64,000 nucleotides of DNA from Ypsolopha sequella (lineage: Eukaryota; Arthropoda; Insecta; Lepidoptera; Ypsolophidae): assembly GCA_934047225.1 (NCBI GenBank), contig OW203992.1:20387501-20451500 (forward strand), given 5' to 3'. Positions 35,589 through 45,585 of this stretch are shown piece after piece. A program made the position numbers and the translations under genes. Position 1 is the stretch's first letter. Each line of letters opens with the position of its first letter. The notes under the pieces were generated by a model. It worked only from the letters and a program-made list of their open reading frames with translations. It had not been told where the DNA came from and searched no databases.

Positions 35589-38500
35589 CTGAAACAAACA
35601 AAATTCTTTTTAGATAAACAATACACAATTCGCTACTGCAAGGTTCTGTTATAATTGCATTACGTGTATCAGATTTACAACGTAAACAAACAACCAGAAG
35701 TTATAATTACTCATTGAAATTGTTGCTGATAGGTCAACACTTTCTTGTTGGAAGTTTTTAAAAACACACTATTGTGGTAGCAAACAGTTGTTTAGCAATC
35801 AAGCCCCGTTATACTGCTTCTGTTGTCTTACATCCCTTTTATTTAATACTACAACATATCATATTGCAACAGCTATTTGCTTGAACTCAACAACTATTAA
35901 GGCTTGGTTATCTTTTCTCAAAGTATTTGCTTTTTACTGCACTTTTAAAATATTCAAAGCATGTTATCAAAAAATGTCACCAAGTTTATTTCATAGCCGA
36001 CTCATAAATCTGAATAATGTTATACAGTTGTTTTAACTCACGAAGGCGAGTCAGGCTCGGTTGTAGTAGCGCTCCCGCGCGTGTGCAAGCATAATGTGTG
36101 TGAGCGCACTCGTGAGATAAAACAATTGTACCGGCTGGATGGCTAAAATAAATAAATGGATAAAATCCGAAACAAAGATATCCGTCAGTTATCGAAGGTG
36201 ACGGACATAGCCTGCCGAATCAGTAAGTTGAAGTGGCAGTGGACTGGCCATATTTGTCGACGCGATGACCGTTGGGGCCGTAAGGCATTGGAATCGAGAC
36301 CACGTACAGCAAAGCGTAGCGTAGACCGCCCTCGTGCCCGCAGGACTGACGATCTGAAGGATGTTGCGGATGGCGGCTGGATGAGGATGACTGAGGACCG
36401 CCAAGTGTGGCGTAATATGGGGGAGGCCTATGTCCAGCAGTGGACGAATACTGGCTGATGGATGGATGGATGGATGGCCGGTACAAGGGCTTAATCCACA
36501 TAACAACACTCACCTTCTTTGTCCTCATCAGTAAAGTCTTGCTTCGGGAACTCGATATCGAAAGTGACATAGAGGTTTCCATGTAAGTTGTTGTTCTCGA
36601 AGTTAGTCATTCCTTCACCCTTCTTGCGGACGCGAGCACCGGCCCACGTGACCTTGTCGCGGGATACTGTCACCTTGTGTCCGTCGAGATGCTCCAGCTC
36701 TAACGTGAACCCTGTTAGTGCATCCTGGACACAAATTGGAATCGTTCATTTCATGTTTGGGGGAGATTGTGAATTTAGTATGTGACTGGTAGGGTATTGT
36801 ATGTGATAAAAGCAATGCATTTATTAAAAATTATTATCGAAGCTTGATAATTATGTATGTGGTTCCAACTCTCTATTATTAGAAGAGTATGAATATACTT
36901 TTTGTTGCCATGCTTTCTTCAGTAAATAGACCTACAAAAGTGAAGATGGTGCCTACATGATATGAAATACTCGCTTTAGATAAATATAAATAAATTATCA
37001 AAATTTTAATGAAATCAATTTCTGATCACAGTGCATCCTGATACCACGTGATTGCCTAGCTAGACCAAAATTAAATTGGGTTATATTATTTATCACAAAT
37101 AAATCATCAAATATTATTAATTTTACTTATTGTAGTTTTAACACAAATATCGAGTAATTTGCTAACTTCATAGTCAAAGGTAAAATTTCTGACTTGGCTT
37201 TTCCCAGGATCTCCAAACTTTTTATGATGAAAGTGTTACATACCTACACGAGACTTGACTTGTCATTATTTTTTATAGGAATGTTTTTGATGGGATTGTA
37301 TTTTCCTAGCAATTGCTCGAAAGATCGAAATGTTAACAACAGAACAGGTTAACAAACCCATCCATACCCCTATTATAAATGCGAAAGTGTGTTGGTTTCT
37401 CCTTTCACGCAGCAACGGATCGACTTGATTTTTTGCATAAAAATAGTTTATGGGCTGGAGACTGATTTATCCCAGAAAAAAGGCAAACGAAATTAGCGCG
37501 GGCGTAGCCACGGCCTAAAGCTAATGTTAAATAAATATCATTGTCGAATATAAAATAGAAGCATACACAAAAACACATCATCATGCCTCTTAGTCAGTTA
37601 ACACTCATACTCTCTTACCAATTTTAATATCTCAATCTGATAAGGGTGAGTCTTATCATCGTATTTTGGGCACAAATGCTCGACTGGCACGGTTTGAACC
37701 TGGGTCTCACAATATAGCATTAGCTAGCTGCTGTTTTTATAAAATAGTTTTTAATTAATTGTCTAAGATTCATAGATACTATAATAACATCAGTATAAAC
37801 AGTATGTACCTGTAAAGTAATGGTTACATTGGTGTAGAGGTCGTCTCCCCGACGTGTGAACCTTGGGTGACGCTCTGTTTTTAACTGAATGATGAGGTCT
37901 CCTGGCTCCCCATCCATATGGGGCTCACCCTCGCCTCGCAGTCTAGACTTGTGTCCATCTGGAGCACCTACTTCCACCTGTAACGTGTAACAATAAGTAA
38001 TAATAGTCAATTCAACATAGCTATGTGTCAACACAGTACACGTCGATTAGATAAATTTTACAGATAAAATAAATTCTAAATGATAACCCTTATTGTAATG
38101 AAATAAGAGTTACATTTTTATTTATCAAATCAATGTCGAGTCCATAGCAAGTTAATGCTAGTACCCCAGGTGAGAGTTCAAGAAAAGAATGGAGCTATGT
38201 GAGAAAGCAAGATTAATCGTTACATTTTGTAGGTATTTTAAAGACTAAATGTCACCAAACTCTCAAGTTGTTAAGAGAGCTAACTGGTGTATACAACTTT
38301 AATAGATCAATTTTATTCTAATTGATAGTTTCAAGAGACACTACTCTAATTTTTTAATAGGTAGGTTTGCAAGTAGCGGCTGGATAAGGATGAGGGAGGA
38401 CCACCAAGAGTGGCAAAATATTGAAGAAGCCAATGTCCAGCAGTGGATGAACACAGGCTGATGGGTGAATAGATGTGGATGATAGTTTGAGTGATTTGAA

Positions 38501-39219
38501 GATTTTTGTAACAACCTCACCTCTATTTCAAGTAATCTCTCTTCATTAACTAATTTAACATTAGGGCATTCATCGCAAACAGTCTGCTGCATCATCTGGA
38601 AGCGCCCGGGGCCGAGGTTTCTGGTTACCATTTCTTGTCTACAGTTGCACTTCCGTGTCCCTGACGCAGGTTTAATCACAGGCTTGTAACGAGTTATCTA
38701 TGAAAAAAAAATACATATGTAGGTTTTGTTTATCCTAAGAGAGTAAAAAATGTTTTTGATGCCTGTTACCTCTATGAAGTTTCCATTATAAAGTTCCTCT
38801 AAAGTAACAGTGAGTTCCATCACAATGTCAGCACCTCTGGGTGTCTCGTGTTGCTGCTGCTCTCCACCAAAATGGAAGCCAAAGTCACCAAAGAAACTCG
38901 CGAAGGGATCCTGGTTGTTCATCATACCATCTTTCTTGAGGCAGTCCTCACCGCAGCGGTCGTATAGCTCACGCTTCTCAGAGTCAGAGAGGGCTTCGTA
39001 CGCGGCTCCCAGGTCCTGGAACTTCTGGGAAGCATCTGGATCATCCTGGTTCTTATCTGGATGTAGTGCCTTTGCTAGCTTTCTGTAAGCTTTTTTGATT
39101 TCATTCGTAGTAGCCGAACGAGACACGCCGAGTATTTGGTAAAAATCACGTCCAGCCAACGTGAAGACTAGAGCGGACATAAAATAAATTAGACACACGT
39201 AAGCACTGTTCGGTAACAT
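35533..39219 (-). CDS. DNAJB11: DnaJ homolog subfamily B member 11 (ERdj3), complete
   Basis: ER-lumenal Hsp40 that delivers unfolded clients to BiP. Exons on the minus strand: 39219-38770, 38697-38521, 37977-37810, 36724-36514, 35588-35533; all GT-AG and in frame, giving 353 residues (human 358). Seen in order: a hydrophobic signal peptide (residues ~5-23), a J domain (~25-90) with HPD at 53-55, a G/F-rich linker (~103-120), two cysteine pairs CNC (167/169) and CDEC (191/194), and an NVT glycosylation site at N259. There is no KDEL, as usual for ERdj3. The start ATG at 39219 leads directly into the signal peptide. It is convergent with PHKB. Introns contain a LINE tail (38370-38470), a Helitron-like scrap and a LINE fragment (36156-36478). 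Confidence 0.96.
36156..36478 (+). mobile_element. LINE ORF2 3' end with ATGG microsatellite tail
   Basis: The 100-residue frame (36156-36458) reads [20 protein letters not shown] then [17 protein letters not shown] ... [11 protein letters not shown], the C-terminus of endonuclease/reverse-transcriptase LINE proteins common in moths. It is followed by (atgg)n at 36457-36478. The fragment ends 35 bp from the donor of the DNAJB11 exon at 36514 and has been inserted on the opposite strand. Confidence 0.8.
37365..37535. mobile_element. Helitron-like (Lep1-type) remnant
   Basis: ctattataaatgcgaaagtg start, tttcacgcagcaacggatcg, and a 3' end gcgggcgtagccacgg...aaagctaa match the non-autonomous Helitrons common in Lepidoptera. 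The last bases CTAA replace the expected CTAG. It sits in a DNAJB11 intron. Confidence 0.55.
38370..38470 (+). mobile_element. LINE 3' tail in DNAJB11 intron
   Basis: agcggctggataaggatgag ... caatgtccagcagtggatga acacaggctgatgg: same 3' end as 36156-36478, diverged. It lies 51 bp from the exon at 38521. Confidence 0.65.
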
Positions 39220-39481
39220 TGTTTTAGTGTTAAATACAATCTAAAGAACTTAATTAATTAAAATTCTGGAAAAACTGTCGTGTTCCTGCGAGACATCTCT
39301 TCCGCTGTTTGACAGCACAAAGAAGGCGTGTTTTGCGGACAATTCGTCAATTTGTGATTGGTCGACCAAGTAAAAAAAAAAAACAAAAATCTTATATTGA
39401 CCTATATGGATATTTGAATTTAAAACTTGTAGCTTTTGTTTAAAGTCTTTTTTGGCAAATAATTTTACATTTTACAGTTGA

Positions 39482-39493
39482 CCAATGACGTGA
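39482..39493. promoter_or_regulatory. possible UPR element upstream of DNAJB11
   Basis: ccaatgacgtga contains TGACGTGA, one step from the mammalian UPRE core TGACGTGG, joined to a CCAAT pentamer, 267 bp upstream of the DNAJB11 ATG. A second CCAAT (reverse, attgg) lies near 39357. ERdj3 is a known unfolded-protein-response target; the site itself is an inference. Confidence 0.4.
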
Positions 39494-39887
39494 AGCCTCG
39501 TATGGGATTTGTTTCATTTTTCTAAAAAGCAAAGATTGAAATTAATATTTGTGCCTACGGTATGTATGTACCACGGACAGTTTCATTCCTACCGCCCGAA
39601 AATTGAACCAGACAACAGATGGCAGCACTTGCTTCCTATACGTCGCGATATCGTTTACAGTGCGACATAAAAGAGTAGAAAATAAATGAGGGCGCCACCA
39701 TCTTTTATATGGCCACACAGCTAGTAAGATTAATTAATTTTGATACTTCAATATTTTTTTACTACTCAAGTTGCTTTTTCATTTAACAAGTTTCATAATG
39801 TATCACTTGGAAGGTTTAGGCATAACACTTATAACAAGAAATGAAATAGGATCTTTGTTTAAGGTAAACTTTATTTAGAATAAAGCA

Positions 39888-40640
39888 CTATTCTAATGAA
39901 CTAAAATCTAAATATTCAACACCCTCAAATTGAGATGTGCTTACACTCGGTTCTGCACTAGATTCTTCACTGCTTTCTGTATCAAACTCATCATCACTGC
40001 TATCTACACCAACCTGTATGACTAATTCGTCTACGTCATTGTACAATGTCCTCCCAGTTTTGAGTTTCCTCAAATGCTCTCTACTTCCGTCGTACCCTAA
40101 GTCTTTTTTAAGTTCGGCTTATAGTTTACCAATTGTAGGCACTTCTTTTTTAACTGTATAAAAATATATCTTCTGCCTTATGGCACAAATGTCGAAATCA
40201 TCCAGTACATTTGAAAAGCGACCTTTTCTATGTTTTACAGGTGTCGAAAATTTCCCCCCATCGGTGGAGCCTTGCTGCACTATCCTGCATACTGTACTTT
40301 CCGACACACCTGAAACAGATATAAATAACAGTCATATTCAATTTAACTTATCATCATCCTTTCCTAAAGCAAGTATCAAAATTAACGTCGACCCGATCAC
40401 GCTATATCAAAATATTTTTGTAACCATAACATAACCTAGAAATTGTAAAGATAAAAAACGCAATAATTAATATTTTGGAGTTATTTTGTAAGGAATGTTG
40501 TTTTCTTTCCGTATAACTAGATTAAAATATCGTTTTGTACAACTTTAAACAGATTCCTACCAGTTAAGTCAGCTGTCCGTTTGTAAATATCGTCGATTGG
40601 AGATAGCAACTCTCCGGCTTAAAATTCAGCCAAACATCGC
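39888..40640 (-). pseudogene. internally deleted DDE-transposase-like gene with an intron
   Basis: Minus-strand exon ~40640-40554 encodes LLSPIDDIYKRTADLTG and is joined by GT-AG sites to an exon beginning at 40312 that reads VSESTVCRIVQQG ... DDFDICAIRQKIYFYTVKKE then VPTIGKL. This is the N-terminal helix-turn-helix region of a DDE-type (mariner-like) protein family abundant in moths. A TAA follows, then AELKKDLGYDGSREHL and an acidic, serine-rich tail (EFDTESSEESSAEPS) ending at 39888. The whole catalytic core is missing, so it cannot be an active transposase. Confidence 0.65.
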
Positions 40641-41159
40641 ATCAATCTAAATATATAAAACAAAATTCGTGTTAGTTACACCACTTATAACTCAAGATCG
40701 GCTGGATCGATGTTAGTTATCTCTTTTTTGGTGTATTCTTATCCGCTCCGAATAGCAGAATAAGTAATAAAATATCGGATAAGTTATCGAATAACAATAA
40801 ATAAATTAATTAATTTTACGAATGCAAACAGCATGTGGTGCCATCTGTTGACAAAACTACGCATATAAAAGAAACCTATTTATCTAGGTTCGTTAGATAT
40901 CGTTCTGATATCATTAAATAACATCTAAACCCCAAGTTTTAAAATCGCTTATTTATTCCAAGAATTATTATTTCTGCATATATTCAATACCCTACGCTAA
41001 GCCTACAACGGTACTGAAACTACATGGGTCCCTGCCATTCTTCTTTCGCAATGGCGAGCAATAAAACATTTCTGTATTTGCAAAAAAGTTGTATTAATGT
41101 TATTACCTTAATGAAATCCTAAATTAAGTTTAACTAAAGTTAACACGATATTATTAGAC

Positions 41160-41195
41160 TGTTAGGCGGAACGAAGTTCGCCGGGTCAGCTAGTA
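41160..41195. mobile_element. Helitron-like 3' terminus
   Basis: ggcggaacgaagttcgcc can form a short hairpin and is followed after eight bases by CTAG and T, the arrangement of Helitron 3' ends (hairpin, then CTRR). The matching 5' end was not found. Confidence 0.5.
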
Positions 41196-41558
41196 CTTAA
41201 TAAATTACGACACGAACACCACCGCGTATGACCTTGTTCATTTTAACTTGCTGTTTTAGCCAAAATTTACACAGAAAAGCCTAAAATTGTGAAGTAAACA
41301 GACACCGGTTACTAGTTTTGACAGCTCGACTACTCACCTCTAGTGTTGCCAGGACACGGAAACACTTTAGTTCCGAAATAATTAATTTCTACTCTTTTAT
41401 GTCGCACTGTATATTAAAATTTATAGTTTAAGTTAAGAATTAAATATGAACAATATGAACAACATACTTATCTTAATGATCGGAAACAAACTGTAGAGAT
41501 TAATAGAATAAATAAAAAACATGAAAATGTAGTATATAAATCAGCAGAAGTAATAAAT

Positions 41559-41665
41559 AAATTTGGGGTACCACAAAGAAGTGTCCTAGGACCCCTTCTT
41601 TTCTTGATTTATATCAATGACCTCCCAGACGCCATTGATAATAAATGTATTCTATTTGCTTGTGA
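41559..41665 (+). pseudogene. LINE reverse transcriptase fragment
   Basis: In one frame [21 protein letters not shown], the RT motif-B region of Jockey/CR1-type LINEs; the catalytic FADD box that should follow appears as FACE. A repeat at 41680-41800 downstream recurs inverted at 61983-62105 and partly at 59285-59340. Confidence 0.75.
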
Positions 41666-42497
41666 AATGTTTGTGAAAACCTCAGAATAAGGAATACAAA
41701 TAGAAACCTGCCTAAAATAATACGCGGAGAAAGACACCTATCCTTGATTTTCTTAAGACATTCTAGTGCGTTAGAGAGAGATGGATATGTATTAGTTATG
41801 TCGTTGTATTTAATAATTAAGATAAGGGCCTAGACCAATTTATAGGTGGCCAGTTCGCTGCTGTACCTGTTGCCACAAATTAACTGAGATAGGACTCTCT
41901 TCTCCGGTTACTTTATTCTTTGCGTACCACTAACCTCTAGTAATACAAGTTGTATTACTAGAGGTCAGTGCTATGGTACACATGGGCTTCGTACCGAATT
42001 GCGCATATAGTACATCAGTTTGTTGACGCGATTTGTTCATCATAGATTTGATCATGCATACCTAGAAATAAATTGGAACAATTTTGAAGCGAATTTCATT
42101 TGGAATGACCTTTTTCTACGTACCTAGTTTTTAATACGGCATTTAATATTACTTCGGCAATCACGGACGTAAAGCTGGTTCCATTTTCACACCTAAACTA
42201 CATTGTTCTCACTTAAATTAAAACTTGCTTAAATCTTCAGAAAAATATTTAACACAAATGACGGCTGTCAAATAGACATTGTTTCAGTTGCATTAAGACG
42301 CATCGGCTCATGGGCAAGCGGTTCGTATAGTTTGCTGTGGTGTTTGCATTAAATTTGTTATGACAAATAGCATGACGCAGTTGATATGCGAATTGGATCT
42401 ATTTTGACGCGCATAATGCGTGTCACGCTCAATACGGAACGAACCCCATGTTCTTTATCAGATTGAAACTATTCTGTGAATGTTATTTAAGAAAACG

Positions 42498-42600
42498 TAC
42501 CCTGCGGTCCGTAATAGAATTACAATGGATCATAAGCCATTCACTTCATACTTTCGTAATCGATTTTAGCGATATAATTCTATTTCGGAACGCAGGGGTA
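42498..42600. mobile_element. 103-bp MITE upstream of PSMB7
   Basis: taccctgcggtccgtaatag / tattacggaccgcagggta-like inverted ends (right end ttcggaacgcaggggta). It ends 170 bp before the PSMB7 ATG, inside the likely promoter. Confidence 0.6.
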
Positions 42601-42769
42601 GAGTGAGTACATAATCTACGTAAAAAAAAAAGATAATTTAAAAAGAAAATTGTCAAACGCGAGCCGCCGCTGTGCAAGTCATTGCAAAATTTGTTTGTAA
42701 TAATTGTAATTTTACAGAATAATCTACAGATCCCATTATTATTCTATCAAACTATAAAACGCTTTAACC

Positions 42770-44599
42770 ATGGCTACAGTTCTGGCACCCGAAACACTAG
42801 CACCGGGCTTCTCATTCGAGAACTGTCGTAGGTAAGGTATTGTTCGTATGGTGGGCATGATGTACTTTATGTGTATCTTAGATTTTAAGCTTAAATTCTT
42901 GTAACTTGTACTGTACTCCCTTCTTGTGAAATAAATTAATATTCTATTCTATTCTATTCTATTCTATGATTTACAAGTTTCATACATCTCTTATGACTGT
43001 ATAAATTTAATTTCAGGAATGCATTCTTGGAACAGAAAGGATTCCCTGCTCCCAAGGCTACAAAGACCGGAACAACCATCGTGGGAATCATTTATGCTGA
43101 CGGTGTCATTCTTGGTGCCGATACTCGGGCCACTGAGGGCACTGTAGTGTCGGACAAGAACTGTGAAAAGATTCACTACCTGGCCGGTAATATGTACTGC
43201 TGTGGAGCTGGTACCGCGGCGGACACCGAGATGACTACCCAGACTGTATCTTCGCAGTTGGAGTTGCAGCGGCTGCACACTGGACGCACGGTGCCTGTAG
43301 CGACCGCCGCGACGCTGCTTAAGCGAATGCTGTTTCGCTACCAGGGCCACATTGGAGCAGCTCTAGTTCTAGGTGGTGTGGACCGCACGGGACCTCATAT
43401 TTACTGCATTTACCCTCATGGTTCTGTTGACAAACTTCCTTATGCCACCATGGGTATGTAATCAAAAATATATAGATGTAATATACTTCATTCATTAGAT
43501 ATTATCCGTTATACTAAATCAATCTCAATTTCAGGTTCTGGATCCCTGGCAGCCATGGCAGTGTTTGAGTCAGGCTGGAAGCCCAAAATGTCAGAAGAAG
43601 AAGGGAAGAAGCTGGTCCGTGATGCGATTGCTGCTGGTATTTTCAATGACTTGGGATCTGGTTCCAATGTTGATATCTGTGTAATCCCAACCACTGGCAC
43701 TGCCAAGTATCTTAGAACTTATGAAGAAGCCAATGTGAAGGTAACATCATTTTGAATCTTTGAGGGTTACAGTGACAAATGTGGATTAAATCCCTACTGC
43801 ATCGCAATCAAATTAAAACACTTGGGTATCCATAGGTGCCCTGCATGGATAACACCAACATATTTATTCTGAATTTTAAAATTCTAATTTACCGAAACCA
43901 ATGGAAACTTTGCGATGACACTATACATGGTTATTAAGATTTTGTAGTGTAATAATTGAGCAAATTTTGAATCTAAATGTTCTGGTTTGATTAATTACAA
44001 AAATGCGGGATATTTACAATCTGCCTACTAAACTGCTCTGAAATATAGGTAGAGGGTGCATTTAATTGTGAGCTCTGTGTGCCCAGATCATCATTGCAAT
44101 TTCTCATTATTGTTAAATAGTAAACCAATAGATTACAGAGCAGAGCAGACCAAGGCTTACTTGGAATAATTTTACAGAAAAATTTCCTCATTGGTTGTGA
44201 AAAAATGTCTGTTGTGGCTGTTTATTTTTCTGCTAAATATTAAGAATTGAATTAGGATACCAAAGCTCTAAGCAATGGGAATTAGATGGAATATGATGGA
44301 CCATCTGCCTGATCCCAGGTCCCACCTCAACATCATCATCATCAAGAATTAAATAATGATCCGCTACATTCTATCCCACACAATGATGAATTGTCCTGCT
44401 TTGAAATTGCTCTAAATGATATATTTTGGTAAATGGTATTTATCTGTTTGAACAGGGCAAGAAACAAGGAAACTACAAATACCCACTCGGCACCACAGCA
44501 GTACTGAAACAGAGAGTGATCCCTCTTGATCTAGAGTCGGTGAAAGTGAGGCAAGTGCCTCAGCCGATGGAAGTGGAACCTAGTGGCAGTGGTCGCTAG
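42770..44599 (+). CDS. PSMB7: proteasome subunit beta type-7 (beta-2), complete
   Basis: Trypsin-like catalytic beta subunit of the 20S proteasome, in cytosol and nucleus. Exons 42770-42831, 43017-43453, 43535-43740, 44456-44599, GT-AG throughout, 282 residues. The 39-residue propeptide ends KTG, so Thr40 becomes the catalytic Thr1. Asp56 (=Asp17) and Lys72 (=Lys33) complete the active site, and Gly84 (=Gly45) lies in the S1 pocket as in beta-2. [29 protein letters not shown] and YIGAAL-like HIGAAL blocks identify beta-2 rather than other beta subunits. The C-terminal arm that wraps beta-3 is present. The start ATG at 42770 has the context accATGG. Drosophila name Prosbeta2. Tail-to-tail with POMT1. 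Confidence 0.97.
42941..42967. repeat. (ATTCT)n microsatellite in PSMB7 intron 1
   Basis: Five pure attct units followed by attcta, 50 bp before exon 2. Confidence 0.95.
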
Positions 44600-44630
44600 G
44601 ACTAGTATTCTTTGGTACTTTTACTGATTT

Positions 44631-44636
44631 AATAAA
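44631..44636 (+). terminator. PSMB7 polyadenylation signal
   Basis: AATAAA 32 nt after the stop codon, followed by atggtgtcttttttt, a U/GU-rich downstream region. Confidence 0.8.
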
Positions 44637-44992
44637 TTACATGTTCTTTTCTAAAATGGTGTCTTTTTTTCTTGATTTATGTTTGAATTAAAGAAGACCA
44701 ACAAAAAATTATCAAGTTTATTTTATTAAAATGAAAATATATATTAAAAATTAAATTGGACGGAATGTGATTCAGAAATTCTCTTACCTAGTAAAGTAGT
44801 AAAAAATTTATATAAAAATAGCACCTTATGAGAAATAATTTACTTATCCTAATACTGAGTATTACTTTTGTGACTTATAGTTATAAAAGAAATTTCTTTT
44901 AATACATAAATTGTACAAAATCCAAACAATAACAATTACAAGAAAATATAATTATGGCAGTAATACTGTTTATCTATGCAGTAAGTAAATAA

Positions 44993-45034
44993 TTTTCAGT
45001 TAACCCCTCTTGTGTAACATTTAGTCCCAAGTAA
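44993..45034. repeat. isolated diverged copy of the POMT1 stop-codon repeat
   Basis: ttttcagttaacccctcttg then tgtaacatttagtcccaagtaa: a fourth copy of the 42-bp unit at 45460-45585, about 425 bp away, with three or four substitutions. Confidence 0.8.
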
Positions 45035-45459
45035 TTGAAGAGTATTTTGGAAAAACAACCAATGTCACTTCTATGACATTTTACAGGAAGTAAATACCAA
45101 GATCAATCAGCCCACATCTACCCACTGTTGTGCATTGGTAAATAAAACCTTATAAAACTAGTTACATGGAAAAATCCCTATTTGGGTTTTTTAATGAAAC
45201 TTGGATATATGAAAATAATTAATTTTGTAAACAAAAAGTTAAAAAAAAATGTAAAATTATTGGCTATTCCTCATCGAAATGTTACTAACGTTGGTATTTT
45301 TTCCGGAAACACTCCGATTTTGTAGCTACATTTTGAATGTACTTTGGTTGTTTTTGCTGATTCTAATATTACCAGATTATTGTATGTATGAGAATCCATT
45401 GAGCAAAAAAAACAAATTCGTAAAAATTGGACATTAGTTGTTTTTCCAAAACAGTCATC

Positions 45460-45585
45460 TTTTCAGTTAACCCCTCTTGTGTAAAATAAAGTCCCAAGTA
45501 ATTTTCAGTTAACCCCTCTTGTGTAAAATAAAGTCCCAAGTAATTTTCAGTTAACCCCTCTTGTGTAAAATAAAGTCCCAAGTAT
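45460..45585. repeat. 42-bp tandem triplication covering the POMT1 stop codon
   Basis: Three copies, 45460-45501, 45502-45543 and 45544-45585, identical or nearly so. The copy at 45544-45585 contains the real last codons (WDFILHKRG) and TAA at 45551-45553; the two others repeat the same codons and stop downstream, as 3' UTR. Because 42 is a multiple of three the copies stay in the same frame. Confidence 0.95.

Larger units (their letters stand above)
39658..41409 (-). mobile_element. Tc1/mariner-type element, 1752 bp, TA duplication
   Basis: The 24-bp ends CAGTGCGACATAAAAGAGTA(GAAA) are perfect inverted copies at 39658-39681 and 41386-41409. Each is flanked by TA (39656-39657, 41410-41411), the diagnostic target of the Tc1/mariner superfamily. 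The interior holds a helix-turn-helix and tail remnant of a minus-strand transposase-like gene, plus what looks like a nested Helitron end near 41160-41195. It fills much of the DNAJB11-PSMB7 divergent intergenic region. Confidence 0.9.

Noticed and set aside
42991..43350. A 119-codon minus-strand frame
   Set aside because: Antisense shadow of PSMB7 exon 2.
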